Shown here: positions 36,045 to 45,316 of the stretch, in pieces
Numbering within the stretch: the first letter of the stretch is position 1
Layout of the letters: each line of letters opens with the position of its first letter
Assembly (NCBI RefSeq): GCF_018860365.1
Contig: NZ_JAHKPO010000024.1
Coordinates: forward strand, 186,001-250,000
Direction: 5' to 3'
Length of the DNA stretch: 64,000 nucleotides
DNA from: Arenibacter algicola
GTDB lineage: Bacteria; Bacteroidota; Bacteroidia; Flavobacteriales; Flavobacteriaceae
Position numbers and translations under genes: made by a program
The notes under the pieces: generated by a model
Told to the model about the DNA's origin: nothing
Database searches by the model: none
Seen by the model: the letters and a program-made list of their open reading frames with translations, nothing else

Positions 36045-37112
36045 TTAACTACCCCAAACCTTTCTTAGAAACCGAATAAAATTATTGCTCATTATATTTT
36101 CAATATCCGCTTCCGAATAGCCTCTTTCTGAAAGCAGCTTAGGAACCTTTTGAAGGTCTGTGATCGTATCCAGGTCGGTTGGACATTGCTCTTTCCCAAA
36201 GCCTCCATCCAGATCGGTCCCTATCCCAACATGCAGGGAATTTCCAGCTAACTGGCAGATATGGTCTATGTTGTTGATCATTTGTGTAAGGGTAACATCC
36301 ATTCTCTCAGGTGTTGAAACCCCTCGAACCCAATCAGGGACCATCATCCAAGCATCCAGGGCTATTCCAATTACTGCATTCCTACCTATAAGTTCCCTTA
36401 TTTGTTCATCAGTGAATTGTCTGTTATGCTCCACAAATTTTCGGCAATTATTGTGGCTTGCCCAGACCGGACCATTGTAAACCTTCATGGTTTCCCAAAA
36501 ACTTACATCGCATAAATGGGTAGCATCCAGTATTAGGTTTAATCGTTCTATCTCCTTTAGAAGCTCCTTCCCTTTATGTCCAATCCCTCCAACCGAATCC
36601 GTTCCGTGTGCATAGGTCCCCGGACCATAATGAGCAGGACCAATGGCCCTGAGACCCTGTTCATAGGAACGCTCCAGATGTTCTAAAGTAATTATGGAAT
36701 CGGCACCTTCCAAACTAAGTATATAGCCAATGGGGCTTTTGTCCTTGCCTTTTTTCCATACGTCCAAATGTGCATCCAACTCGGCCAAATTTCTAATTTG
36801 GACCATTTCGCCTATTTCCTCCATAGCCCTGTACCAAGCCAACTGTCCCTGGGTCTGGGCCCAAGCTTGGTAGGGAGAGTTCCACCCGGGCAAAGGGTTT
36901 TCCTTCTTTACATATCTTGCTATTTGGGTGGCAACACACAATCCTATATTCCCATTGCGCATGGCATCAAAAGACACCGTATTATTGGCTCTATCCGGTT
37001 TATCGGTCATGCCCTTTTCGCTTTCCCTGATATCAGCTATGGTCCAAGTTAAATCCCTGTTCCATTCCATGGCATTCATAGCCAGATCCAAATGGGCATC
37101 AAATACGAACAT
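36045..37112 (-). CDS. membrane dipeptidase (peptidase M19)
   Basis: A 355-residue zinc dipeptidase of the renal dipeptidase family. Metal-binding DAHLDLAMN is at 5-13; GIGTDLDGGFG and SHNNCRKF are further M19 signatures. Family members hydrolyse dipeptides, often with D-residues at the C-terminal position, or act on N-acyl-D-amino acids. No signal peptide is seen. It is the last gene of an operon with a D-amino-acid-type PLP enzyme, RidA and a GntP permease, so its job may be to release D-amino acids for that enzyme. Confidence 0.9.
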   Translation of the reverse strand: MFVFDAHLDLAMNAMEWNRDLTWTIADIRESEKGMTDKPDRANNTVSFDAMRNGNIGLCVATQIARYVKKENPLPGWNSPYQAWAQTQGQLAWYRAMEEIGEMVQIRNLAELDAHLDVWKKGKDKSPIGYILSLEGADSIITLEHLERSYEQGLRAIGPAHYGPGTYAHGTDSVGGIGHKGKELLKEIERLNLILDATHLCDVSFWETMKVYNGPVWASHNNCRKFVEHNRQFTDEQIRELIGRNAVIGIALDAWMMVPDWVRGVSTPERMDVTLTQMINNIDHICQLAGNSLHVGIGTDLDGGFGKEQCPTDLDTITDLQKVPKLLSERGYSEADIENIMSNNFIRFLRKVWGS

Positions 37113-37175
37113 ATTTTTAAATTTATCCCAACTGTAGGCCCAACCTATAATTATTGGTCCTGGTAAAGGAGAGGT

Positions 37176-38285
37176 TTATATATTTATTTTAAGATTTCTT
37201 GCAGCTACCTGCCAGGCACCGGTTAAGCTTCCATCAACTACGGTTAGGACTTCTTTATATTTAGCTACGGTTGGACAAATATGTACTGGAATAGCATAAA
37301 CGGCGTCCCCCACCGTGAACATTTCATCATTGGGGCATTGCACAATTAAATGCTCTTCACTCTGCCCTATTTGGGTACAACCTTCTCCTTCCAACAACAT
37401 TACCCTTGGGAAATTCATCTCTGAAGCCAAGTGTTTATGTCCCAAATCGAAACAGACTAAATTGGCCTTAGGTTTACTGATTACCCTGGTCAATAAAACA
37501 GCGGCCGGCAGAAACTCCATGTCCTTATAGGAGGCCGCATAGCCAGCATCCCATAAAAGTGTTGTTCCCGGGCTAGTTTCCACCCCTTCGCGCTTTAAAT
37601 GAATGGGAAAGGTTGGCGAACCACCGGCCACAATGGCGGGAATGGGAAAGCCCAGTTCTTCCAAAGATCTTTTCAAATCCAAAACCGCTTCAAAATCTTC
37701 ATTGCATTTCTTCTCTCTTTCAAGTAGCTCCTTGTTGTGAATGTGCCCGTCATATACGTGCAATCCTGCGGCCTTCAAATTGGGGTCTTCATATATTTTT
37801 TTATACAATTCCACAGCCTCGGCATTGGGTGGAATACCAGTTCTGTTCATCCCATTGTTTATATCCAACCAAAGAGGTACAAGAACGCCTTTTTCCCTGG
37901 CAATTTTAGCAATTTTTTCAACAATCCGCACGTTATCAACAATGGCAGAAAATTGACTGTTTGGAAATTCCAAAATCAGCCTAAAAAATCGGTTTATATT
38001 GGGGCCCACAGGTTGTACGGCAAGTAGTATATCCGCTGCGCCGCAATTCCCCAGGAGTTCGGCTTCGGCAATGGTAGCACACTTAAATTTTTGGATACCT
38101 CTATTTAACTGTAGTTGAACAATCTCTGCGGTTTTATGTGTTTTTATATGTGGCCTAAAGTTTAGGGTACCACCGGCCATGGCTATCATGGTGCTTATGT
38201 TTTTTTCTATCCTATCCGGATAAACCAAAAGGGCAGGGGTAATTATATCCTTTGGGTCCGTAATTCTATACCATTCCTCGTTCAT
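37176..38285 (-). CDS. D-threonine aldolase / D-serine dehydratase-like PLP enzyme
   Basis: A 369-residue fold-type III PLP enzyme (alanine racemase-like N-terminal barrel). The Schiff-base lysine is K48 in FRPHIKTHK. A metal pair H335-x-C337 (PVHICPT) lies near the C-terminus. From the family as I know it, D-serine dehydratases use His-x-Cys to bind zinc, whereas D-threonine aldolases use His-x-Asp, so dehydratase chemistry is favoured. ATG 38285 is chosen; the longer frame would overlap ridA. Followed by the dipeptidase and preceded by RidA, which clears enamine products of such dehydratases. Confidence 0.85.
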   Translation of the reverse strand: MNEEWYRITDPKDIITPALLVYPDRIEKNISTMIAMAGGTLNFRPHIKTHKTAEIVQLQLNRGIQKFKCATIAEAELLGNCGAADILLAVQPVGPNINRFFRLILEFPNSQFSAIVDNVRIVEKIAKIAREKGVLVPLWLDINNGMNRTGIPPNAEAVELYKKIYEDPNLKAAGLHVYDGHIHNKELLEREKKCNEDFEAVLDLKRSLEELGFPIPAIVAGGSPTFPIHLKREGVETSPGTTLLWDAGYAASYKDMEFLPAAVLLTRVISKPKANLVCFDLGHKHLASEMNFPRVMLLEGEGCTQIGQSEEHLIVQCPNDEMFTVGDAVYAIPVHICPTVAKYKEVLTVVDGSLTGAWQVAARNLKINI

Positions 38286-38304
38286 TATAGCATTGGGTTT
38301 TACA

Positions 38305-38769
38305 TCAATAAAGCTCAAACATCGCCTCAACCTCTACGGGAATATTATCGGGTAGCATCATCCCTACAGCACTGCGTACACCAATACCATTTTCCTTACC
38401 AAAAACATCGGCCAACAATTCACTAAAGCCATTTATTACAAAGGGCTGTTTTCCAAAATCCGGGGTTGAATTTACCATCCCCAAAACCTTTACTACCCTT
38501 TTTATTTTGTCCAAGCTACCAAAATGTGTCTGAATCGTAGAGAGCATTGTAAGACCTACCTGTCTTGCAGCCAGTTTGGCTTCTTCGGCGTTCATATCAA
38601 AACCTGCTATCCCGATCATTAAAGATCCGTCGTTTTGAATTGGGCCCTGGCCCGAAACATATAAAAACTTATCTACTACCAAAATAGGCCTATACACCCC
38701 GGCCGGTTTTGGGGCTGGAGGAAAAACCAATCCTAATTCCTTAATTTTTTCTGTAGGTGAACTACTCAT
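38305..38769 (-). CDS. RidA family enamine/imine deaminase
   Basis: A 154-residue RidA/YjgF-type protein, start at ATG 38769 (MSSSPTEKIKELG); the frame extends upstream into gntP without similarity. RidA hydrolyses reactive enamines such as 2-aminoacrylate to ketoacids, preventing damage to PLP enzymes. Motifs include YVSGQGPIQNDGS and an R-S-A-V-G block near the C-terminus (GVRSAVGMMLP). Position directly before a dehydratase-type PLP gene (19-base gap) matches this role. It is the longer RidA subtype, around 150 residues rather than 130. Confidence 0.9.
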   Translation of the reverse strand: MSSSPTEKIKELGLVFPPAPKPAGVYRPILVVDKFLYVSGQGPIQNDGSLMIGIAGFDMNAEEAKLAARQVGLTMLSTIQTHFGSLDKIKRVVKVLGMVNSTPDFGKQPFVINGFSELLADVFGKENGIGVRSAVGMMLPDNIPVEVEAMFELY

Positions 38770-38783
38770 AATTGATTCTTTAA

Positions 38784-40100
38784 TTAAACAAACAAACTCA
38801 AAATCATTACTCCTATCAATCCCATTACGCCCACAGTGGTTTCCATAACCGTCCACGTTTTTAGGGTATCCTTAATGGAAAGGTTAAAATATTCCTTGAA
38901 CAACCAGAACCCTCCATCGTTTACATGGGAAAGCATTAAACTCCCAGACCCAATGGCGAGCACCATTAATTCCGGACTCACCCCGGTAGCGCCTATTAAG
39001 GGCATTACTATACCAGCAGTAGTTAATCCAGCAACCGTTGCCGAACCCACGCACACCCTAATAACAGTTGCCACAAGCCAGGCCAAAAGTAAAGGGGAAA
39101 AGCTGGAATCCTTTAGGATATTGGCAATATAATCACTAACCCCACTATCTACTAATACCTCTTTTAGTGCGCCTGCGCCAGCAATAATTAAGAGTACCAT
39201 GGTTATACCGGAAATGGAACTTGCAACAGACGCCATTATTTCGGTCATTTCCTTCCCCCTAGCCAGACCCAAGGTATAAATGGCTACTAAAACAGCGATC
39301 AACATAGCAATTACCGGGTTGCCTATGAAATTGACAATAGGTAAAATAGCAGTATCCTTAGGCAATAAAAGATCTGCCACAGTGGCCAGCATAATTAAAA
39401 TAACAGGGAGAAGTGCTGTAAAAATACTGACATTTATACCTGGCATTTCTTCCTCCTTCAATATAGTCGGGTTTACAAATTCTTGAATAGGAGTGGCCGT
39501 TATATTTTTAATGGTCCGGGAAAATACTGGACCTGCCAATGTAATTGCCGGAATTGCAATAATAGTTCCATAGAGAAGGGTTTTACCAATATCAGCATTA
39601 AACATTGAAGCTATTGCCGTAGGCGCAGGATGCGGAGGAAGAAAACCATGCGTTACGGAAAGTGATGCGATCATTGGCAGCCCCACATATAATAATGGCA
39701 ACCCGGTTGAAGCCGCAATAGTAAAGATCAAAGGAATCAATATTACAAACCCTACAGAGTAAAACATGGGGATGCCTACAATAAATCCTGTCAATACCAA
39801 AGCCCATTGAATATTTTTGATACCAAATTTGGCCACCAATTTGGTCGTTATTTGCTGTGCTGCACCACTATCCGCAACCAGTTTGCCTAACATTGCCCCT
39901 AAACCTAATATGATTACCAGGAAACCTAGCGTATTCCCAATCCCATTTTGGATGGAATGTATTACCCCCTGCAATTCCATTCCCTCGGCAATACCCACGG
40001 CAAGGGACACGATGATAAATGCTATAAAGGCGTTAAGCTTAAATTTGGCAATGAGTAAAAAGAGGAGAATTAATCCAAGTACAACAATAAGTAAAGGCAT
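38784..40100 (-). CDS. GntP family permease
   Basis: A 438-residue inner-membrane symporter with about 12 helices, family GntP. Motifs such as HGFLPPHPAPTAIA and SGSLMLSHVNDGGFWLFKEYF are typical. The family imports gluconate and other sugar acids, but one branch (DsdX) carries D-serine. Given the operon partners (RidA, D-serine-dehydratase-like enzyme, M19 dipeptidase), a D-hydroxy-amino-acid substrate is favoured here. ATG 40100 is chosen (MPLLIVVLG); the 10-residue upstream extension looks unrelated. First gene of the operon. Confidence 0.9.
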   Translation of the reverse strand: MPLLIVVLGLILLFLLIAKFKLNAFIAFIIVSLAVGIAEGMELQGVIHSIQNGIGNTLGFLVIILGLGAMLGKLVADSGAAQQITTKLVAKFGIKNIQWALVLTGFIVGIPMFYSVGFVILIPLIFTIAASTGLPLLYVGLPMIASLSVTHGFLPPHPAPTAIASMFNADIGKTLLYGTIIAIPAITLAGPVFSRTIKNITATPIQEFVNPTILKEEEMPGINVSIFTALLPVILIMLATVADLLLPKDTAILPIVNFIGNPVIAMLIAVLVAIYTLGLARGKEMTEIMASVASSISGITMVLLIIAGAGALKEVLVDSGVSDYIANILKDSSFSPLLLAWLVATVIRVCVGSATVAGLTTAGIVMPLIGATGVSPELMVLAIGSGSLMLSHVNDGGFWLFKEYFNLSIKDTLKTWTVMETTVGVMGLIGVMILSLFV

Positions 40101-40182
40101 AGTATTGGTTTGGTATTTAGTTGAATACAATTCTTAAATATACTATATCACTTCATAAAATTGACATCCCATTAGGAAAAAT

Positions 40183-40758
40183 TTAGAATTGGTACGTGAA
40201 GGTCAAAGAATAGGTATTTCGATAATTAGCAAAGCCAAGTGTCATCTGCTCCTTTTTATAGGGTTTGGTAAAAATATAAGTGCTGCCGATGCCAATAGCA
40301 GCACCGGCAAATACATCCCAGAAATCATGGTAGCCGTCCGGGGCTTCGGTTCTGCTAACCGCAACTATACTAGCAAGGAGATATGCTGGGACCCCATAAC
40401 TCCATCCATACCTGCGCTGTATAAATGACGCTCCGGAAAAGGCGGATGAAGTATGACCGGAAGGAAAGGAATCATAAAGCTTCCTTCCTTCGGGCCTTTC
40501 TTTTTTGGTGAAATGTTTTAAGGAATACGTCAATGCCATGGTTGTACCATAAGAAAAAGCCATTTTTTTGATGCCCTTGTAATCCTTCTTTATCAAGGTC
40601 ATGATTCCAGCCGTTAAAGGTAGTGCCAATTGAAGCACGTCGCCAGTATCTTCCAAAACATATTCCCATTTCTCATGTCCTCCCTCTGTATCTTGGGAAT
40701 AACATGAATTGGTTATAATCAAAAATGCACATACCAAGGTTAACGGCCATTTTTCCAT
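40183..40758 (-). CDS. PAP2 family phosphatase
   Basis: A 191-residue protein of the type 2 phosphatidic acid phosphatase family. It has a signal-like hydrophobic N-terminus (about 5-21). The three motifs are present: KKERP (85-89), PSGH (99-102) and SRTEAPDGYHDFWD. The family dephosphorylates lipid phosphates or undecaprenyl pyrophosphate at the membrane. The mature part looks mostly soluble with few helices, and the C-terminus (SLTFTYQF) could be a strand, so an outer-membrane-associated form is possible. Substrate unknown. Confidence 0.85.
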   Translation of the reverse strand: MEKWPLTLVCAFLIITNSCYSQDTEGGHEKWEYVLEDTGDVLQLALPLTAGIMTLIKKDYKGIKKMAFSYGTTMALTYSLKHFTKKERPEGRKLYDSFPSGHTSSAFSGASFIQRRYGWSYGVPAYLLASIVAVSRTEAPDGYHDFWDVFAGAAIGIGSTYIFTKPYKKEQMTLGFANYRNTYSLTFTYQF

Positions 40759-41011
40759 AGAGAATCATTATTGTAATAGGTTCAAGATAAATAAATTATA
40801 ATTGCCATTATAGACAAATCAATTTAGGCGGACTATTATTTTCACCTGCTTGGTAATTTTCGTAACTTTAAGTAAATCTGCCCTTTACAGAATTGGAGTT
40901 TTAGAATTTCTTTCTGATGTTGACCAGGGACAATTGAAAAAAACAACCAGTTTTCCATTCTGTCCAAATAATTTTTTAGGAGCTAATTACAAATTTAACA
41001 ACGCAAATATC

Positions 41012-41767
41012 ATGGCACCACCCTTCATTCTCAGCATTATTATTTTATTGTTTTTATTAGCTGGTATACGCATTATTTTCGAGTACAAAAGAGCGCTTAA
41101 ATTTAGGTTTGGAAAGTATGTAAAAACGCTGCAACCAGGTTTTAGGTGGATTATTCCCTTAGTGGAGACAATACAAACCGTGGATATTCGGGTTATCACA
41201 ATAAATATAATTTCCCAGGAAGTAATGACTGAGGACAATGTTCCCTGTAGTATAGATGGCGTAGTTTTCTTTAAAATAAACAATCCCGAGAAAGCAGTAC
41301 TGGAAGTGGAAGAATACCGCTTTGCAATTACCCAATTGGCCCAAGCTGCATTAAGGGATGTCTGTGGAAAGGTGGAACTGGATACCATCCTCTCCAAGCG
41401 TGAGGAAATGGGAAAAAACATCAAGGCCATAGTTGAATTGGAAACCAAAGAATGGGGAATTGAAATTATCGATGTTAAAATTAAGGACATTCAATTACCG
41501 GAAAACATGAAGCGTATGATGGCCAACCAAGCAGAAGCCGAAAGGTCCAGAAGAGCTCGAATTATATTGGCCCTTGCCGAAGAACAGGCCGCCGGTAAAT
41601 TATTGGAAGCGGGAAAATTGATCGATCAATCGCCTTCCGCCATAAAACTAAGGCTCTACCAAACCCTATCCAATATAGCGGCAGAAAAGAACTCCACTAT
41701 CCTATTTCCCTTCCCGGAAGAGGTTTTGCCAAGAAACCCTGTGAAAAAATCCAAAAACAAAAAGTAG
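41012..41767 (+). CDS. SPFH/band 7 stomatin-like protein
   Basis: A 251-residue membrane scaffold protein. A helix occupies about 5-22, followed by the SPFH domain (VVFFKINNPEKAVLEVEEY) and a helical C-terminal region with EAERSRRARIILALAEEQAAGK. Such proteins (slipins) organise membrane microdomains. ATG 41012 starts just before the helix; the upstream frame from 40850 is unrelated. No NfeD partner gene is adjacent, although slipins often have one. It lies 60 bases upstream of tag. Confidence 0.85.
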   Translation: MAPPFILSIIILLFLLAGIRIIFEYKRALKFRFGKYVKTLQPGFRWIIPLVETIQTVDIRVITINIISQEVMTEDNVPCSIDGVVFFKINNPEKAVLEVEEYRFAITQLAQAALRDVCGKVELDTILSKREEMGKNIKAIVELETKEWGIEIIDVKIKDIQLPENMKRMMANQAEAERSRRARIILALAEEQAAGKLLEAGKLIDQSPSAIKLRLYQTLSNIAAEKNSTILFPFPEEVLPRNPVKKSKNKK

Positions 41768-41827
41768 GTAAATCCCATTATTAAAATCAAGGTTTCTTTA
41801 TCTTTAAAGAAAGTTTTAATATTAAAA

Positions 41828-42391
41828 ATGGAAAAACATAGATGTGGCTGGTGCAAGGGCGATGCTCTATATGAAAAGTACCACGACGAGGAATGGGGAG
41901 TGCCCCTAAAAGACGATGACCTATTGTTCGAATTTTTGATTTTGGAAACCTTTCAGGCCGGATTAAGCTGGATTACCATCTTGAGAAAAAGGGAAAATTT
42001 TCGACAGGCCTTTGATCATTTTGATTACAAAAAAATAGCTAAATACGGGGAATCGAAAATTGAATCCTTGTTACAGGATGCCGGAATTATTAGGAACAAA
42101 CTCAAGATAAGGGCCACTGTTACCAACGCCCAAGCCTACATTGCTGTCCAAAAGGAATTTGGAAGTTTTAGTAATTATATCTGGGGATTTGTTGATGGCC
42201 AGCCCATTAAGAACAATCATAGGGATTATAAAAATGCCCCGGGAAACACCCCATTATCCGACACCATAAGCAAAGATTTGAAAAAACGCGGTTTCAAATT
42301 TGTGGGAAGCACCGTAATTTATGCCCACATGCAGGCCACCGGGATGGTAAACGATCATGAAATAAATTGTTTTAGATATAATGAAGTATAG
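41828..42391 (+). CDS. tag: DNA-3-methyladenine glycosylase I
   Basis: A 187-residue base-excision repair enzyme removing 3-methyladenine from DNA. Zinc-binding residues include C6 (HRCGWC) and H19 (EKYHDEEWG), plus the C-terminal HEINCF region. The substrate pocket segment LETFQAGLSWITIL is intact. Length matches the family. It overlaps the following gene by 11 bases. Confidence 0.93.
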   Translation: MEKHRCGWCKGDALYEKYHDEEWGVPLKDDDLLFEFLILETFQAGLSWITILRKRENFRQAFDHFDYKKIAKYGESKIESLLQDAGIIRNKLKIRATVTNAQAYIAVQKEFGSFSNYIWGFVDGQPIKNNHRDYKNAPGNTPLSDTISKDLKKRGFKFVGSTVIYAHMQATGMVNDHEINCFRYNEV

Positions 42392-42947
42392 CTATATAAC
42401 CTTAATGCTATTATTGATGCTCGGATTAAAATCTTTTTCCCAAACAAAATTGGAACGGGAACATCGCATTAAAAAATCGCAATTTCCCATTATCAACATG
42501 GATAACCTGCCTTTGGAGAACACCAGATACATAAAGTACTACCGAGAAGTTGACACCTCCAAAATTACCTATACCTTAAAATTTAAGAAAGGAAAAATGC
42601 ATTATCATTTAGATTACAATGAAAAGGGAATTCTTCAAAATACAGGATTCAGGGTAAAGGAAGTAGATATACCAACGGATGCCTACGCCAGTATAAGATC
42701 CGTATTGAATGCGAATTTCAAAAAAATAAAAATCAAATATATCCAACAGCGCTATCCAGGTTCCTCTGAAAATGTGCTAAAAAACACTTTTCAAAATCTG
42801 ATTTTGCCAAGCAATACCTACAAACTAATGCTACGCGGCAAAAAAATAGATAAAAAGGAGGATTATATAGCGATATTCGATGCTGAGGGAAATTTGATAA
42901 AAACCACAATGGCATTACCTGCCAATTACGATCGTGTATTATATTAA
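42381..42947 (+). CDS. secreted protein of unknown function
   Basis: A 188-residue exported protein with signal peptide (about 1-20, ending KSFSQ). The rest alternates strands and basic stretches (ITYTLKFKKGKMHYHLDYNEKG is cut here; the region lies at about 62-82) and ends with ALPANYDRVLY. I recognise no family. It overlaps tag by 11 bases, so it is probably expressed with it, though no shared function is evident. Confidence 0.65.
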   Translation: MKYSYITLMLLLMLGLKSFSQTKLEREHRIKKSQFPIINMDNLPLENTRYIKYYREVDTSKITYTLKFKKGKMHYHLDYNEKGILQNTGFRVKEVDIPTDAYASIRSVLNANFKKIKIKYIQQRYPGSSENVLKNTFQNLILPSNTYKLMLRGKKIDKKEDYIAIFDAEGNLIKTTMALPANYDRVLY

Positions 42948-42970
42948 AGGCGTGTATAGAGATCCAACAG

Positions 42971-43606
42971 CTACCCTTTTAAAATTTCGATAAATTGTTT
43001 TCTAGGAATCTCTTCCGCTCCAAGGCTTTCCAAATGTGAAGTGTATACTTGACAATCTATTAGTCTATACTTCTTTTCCTGCAACTCCTTGGCCAGACTT
43101 ATAAAAGCAAATTTTGAAGCATTACTAGTTTTGCTGAACATACTTTCTCCGCAAAATACATTTCCAAGGTCTATTCCATATAGCCCTCCTACCAAAACAT
43201 CATTTTCCCATACTTCAATGGACTTTGCAATTCCCATTTGATGCAATTTTGAGTATGCGCTTTTCATTTCTGGGGTAATCCAAGTTCCTTCCTGCCCTTG
43301 GCGCTTTATGGCAGAACATTCATTAACCACCTCTTCAAATTGTGTATTCCAAGTAATCCTAAACCTATTGGATTTTATAACTTGGGCCATACTTTTCGAA
43401 ATCTTTATATTGTTTGGAAATAGTACCATTCGTGGATCTGGACTCCACCAAAGAATCATGGAATCCTCATTGAACCAAGGGAATATCCCATTCTTATAGG
43501 CCAATAGCAATCGCTCCGGAGACAAATCGCCCCCAACTGCCAATAATCCGTCTTCATCAGCTTTTTCTACATCCGGAAACAGTAAGCGATGATTAAGGAG
43601 AAACAT
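42971..43606 (-). CDS. aat: leucyl/phenylalanyl-tRNA-protein transferase
   Basis: A 211-residue aminoacyl transferase that adds Leu or Phe to proteins with N-terminal Arg or Lys, marking them for ClpS/ClpAP. Motifs: GLLAVGGDLSPERLLLAYKN near the N-terminus, NGIFPWFNEDSMILWWSPDPR is the next block, and GGLYGIDLGNVFCGESMFS carries the core. Length and motif order match the family. Single minus-strand gene with a 134-base upstream gap. Confidence 0.95.
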   Translation of the reverse strand: MFLLNHRLLFPDVEKADEDGLLAVGGDLSPERLLLAYKNGIFPWFNEDSMILWWSPDPRMVLFPNNIKISKSMAQVIKSNRFRITWNTQFEEVVNECSAIKRQGQEGTWITPEMKSAYSKLHQMGIAKSIEVWENDVLVGGLYGIDLGNVFCGESMFSKTSNASKFAFISLAKELQEKKYRLIDCQVYTSHLESLGAEEIPRKQFIEILKG

Positions 43607-43637
43607 TTTGAAATTGATTTATAATCCTAAAATTAAG

Positions 43638-43670
43638 AAAACCTATTCGGTTACAAACTGAATAGGTTTT
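43638..43670. terminator. hairpin between aat and DUF3127 genes
   Basis: AAAACCTATTC (43638-43648) pairs with GAATAGGTTTT (43660-43670). The longest T-run is on the plus strand (CCTTTTTTT), with a shorter one on the minus strand. The only gene it can end by position is DUF3127 (minus). Confidence 0.6.
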
Positions 43671-43739
43671 CCTTTTTTTGAAATTACACCTCATTTAAAA
43701 ACGGGTATAATTATGCTGTTTAAACTTTTATACCACTAA

Positions 43740-44117
43740 TTAAAATGGCAAATCGTCGTGGTCATCGTCATTTATATTGTCCGCTGGTTCAAAAGCATCC
43801 ATAGGCGGTACCGGAGGCATCCCTGGAGCATTTGCTTCCTCCTGTAAACTTTCTATTCTCCAACCTTGTATGGAATTAAAATATTTGGTTTCCCCTTGTG
43901 GGTTTACCCATTCCCTACCTCTTAGATTAATACTTATTTTTACCGCTTGGCCAGCACCGAAATTATTTAAAAGGTCGCATTTATCCTGTACAAATTCTAC
44001 CATAATATGTTGTGGATACTGTTCCTCCGTAGTCACCACTACTTCCCTCTTTCTAAATCCGTTGCTCCCAAATGTTTGGGTCTCACCTACCATTTTAATT
44101 TTCCCTTGTACTTCCAT
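43740..44117 (-). CDS. DUF3127 protein with SSB-like acidic tail
   Basis: A 125-residue cytosolic protein. The first ~85 residues match DUF3127, a small Bacteroidota family with an OB-fold-like pattern (VQGKIKMVGETQTFGSNGFR and INLRGREWVNPQGE). The C-terminus is proline-rich then acidic and ends DDDHDDLPF. This resembles the DDLPF/DDIPF tip of single-stranded DNA-binding protein, which docks repair and replication enzymes. A DNA- or RNA-binding role is likely but unproven. Single gene. Confidence 0.85.
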   Translation of the reverse strand: MEVQGKIKMVGETQTFGSNGFRKREVVVTTEEQYPQHIMVEFVQDKCDLLNNFGAGQAVKISINLRGREWVNPQGETKYFNSIQGWRIESLQEEANAPGMPPVPPMDAFEPADNINDDDHDDLPF

Positions 44118-44317
44118 TTTGCTATTTATATAATTCTACTTTGTATTCTTATTTTTGTCAATATTAAGCATTTTGATCAGGAACACCTAAAACAAAATAT
44201 CACATCTTAGTTATTAGGGGTTCAGCCCATAGAATATTGCTTTGCATCATTCTACTTTACTCCCCATTCTTACTTCAATCTAAACAAATAAATGTTAAAA
44301 ATCTAATGTTAATTCTT

Positions 44318-45208
44318 CTATGAGGGTATCTCTGCCAACAAAACCTTCCATGCAGAGAGTACATCCTTGGTTTTTAACAACTCTTGGGCCCTTGAATGGA
44401 GTAAATCCTCATTACCCGAACTCAATATGGACCTTAAGTCCACATGATTATCAACGTACTGTCTCACCTCTTCCTGGGATGGCAATTTGTCTATATTGCC
44501 CAACATTCCCAAATCGTTGCCTGTAAGAACATTGCTCAACCTAATATGTTCGGGAATTTCATCAACGCCAATCCCTAAATTGGAAACTGGTTTGGGCACT
44601 TCAAACAATCCCATATTGGCCCTACTGTACCAGTTGCCCCCCATCCGGGCTACTTGATCTATTTTATATTGATCAATGGTTCCATTTTCATCCAAAATAT
44701 CGGCATCCACATGTATTTTTAATACTTCTGAAAAGATTAGGTTGCCTGCACCGCCCTCCTTTCCCAGTGGTTCCACCTTAACGACCTTACACTCAAACTG
44801 CACAGGTGACTCCGCCACTCTAAAAGGTTTTACCAAATCTGAAGGCAACATGGTTAAACCGGATTTGACAAATTCGTTCTGGCCCTCCCTGTACTCCGTG
44901 CTTGCCAGGGACATTTGTTGCACCATATTATAATTCACTACATTGATTACCACCTCCATATTGTCCAATACATTGTCCAAGGTGTGCTTCGTACTATTGT
45001 CCCTCACTCTTCGGGAGGGAGAAAATATCAAAATAGGCGGATTGGAACTAAAGACATTAAAAAAGCTAAAAGGCGATAAATTAGGTCTATTCTTCCCATC
45101 AACGGTACTGGCAAAAGCAATAGGTCTTGGTCCAACGGCACCCAATAAATACCCATGTAATCTAGCTGTGGGTACTTCTGAGGCCGTGATAGAAACCATT
45201 TTTTTCAT
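44318..45208 (-). CDS. flavin reductase family protein
   Basis: A 296-residue FMN-binding split-barrel protein. The N-terminal domain contains GAVGPRPIAFASTVDGKNRPNLSPF in two parts (GAVGPRPIAFAS, then NLSPFSFF), typical of the flavin reductase-like family. The C-terminal extension (about 205-296) is helical and common in Bacteroidota homologs. Substrate or partner monooxygenase is unknown. ATG 45208 is taken; 45199 is an alternative and TTG 45238 is less likely. Divergent from the histidine kinase gene. Confidence 0.85.
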   Translation of the reverse strand: MKKMVSITASEVPTARLHGYLLGAVGPRPIAFASTVDGKNRPNLSPFSFFNVFSSNPPILIFSPSRRVRDNSTKHTLDNVLDNMEVVINVVNYNMVQQMSLASTEYREGQNEFVKSGLTMLPSDLVKPFRVAESPVQFECKVVKVEPLGKEGGAGNLIFSEVLKIHVDADILDENGTIDQYKIDQVARMGGNWYSRANMGLFEVPKPVSNLGIGVDEIPEHIRLSNVLTGNDLGMLGNIDKLPSQEEVRQYVDNHVDLRSILSSGNEDLLHSRAQELLKTKDVLSAWKVLLAEIPS

Positions 45209-45270
45209 AGCAGGTAAAGGTACATAAAATGTAGGCAAAATGAAATAAAGAGGTAGATATCAAAATAGAA

Positions 45271-45278
45271 TATCTTTG
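45271..45278 (+). promoter_or_regulatory. -7 box of the histidine kinase gene
   Basis: TATCTTTG matches TAnnTTTG, 39 bases before the ATG at 45317. Confidence 0.5.
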
Positions 45279-45316
45279 TCCAAATTGCGTTATCTTTAAG
45301 AATAATTTTTAGTTGG

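Noticed and set aside
40850-41011. N-terminal extension of the SPFH protein
   Set aside because: The sequence before ATG 41012 is unlike the family, and the helix that starts these proteins follows directly after 41012.
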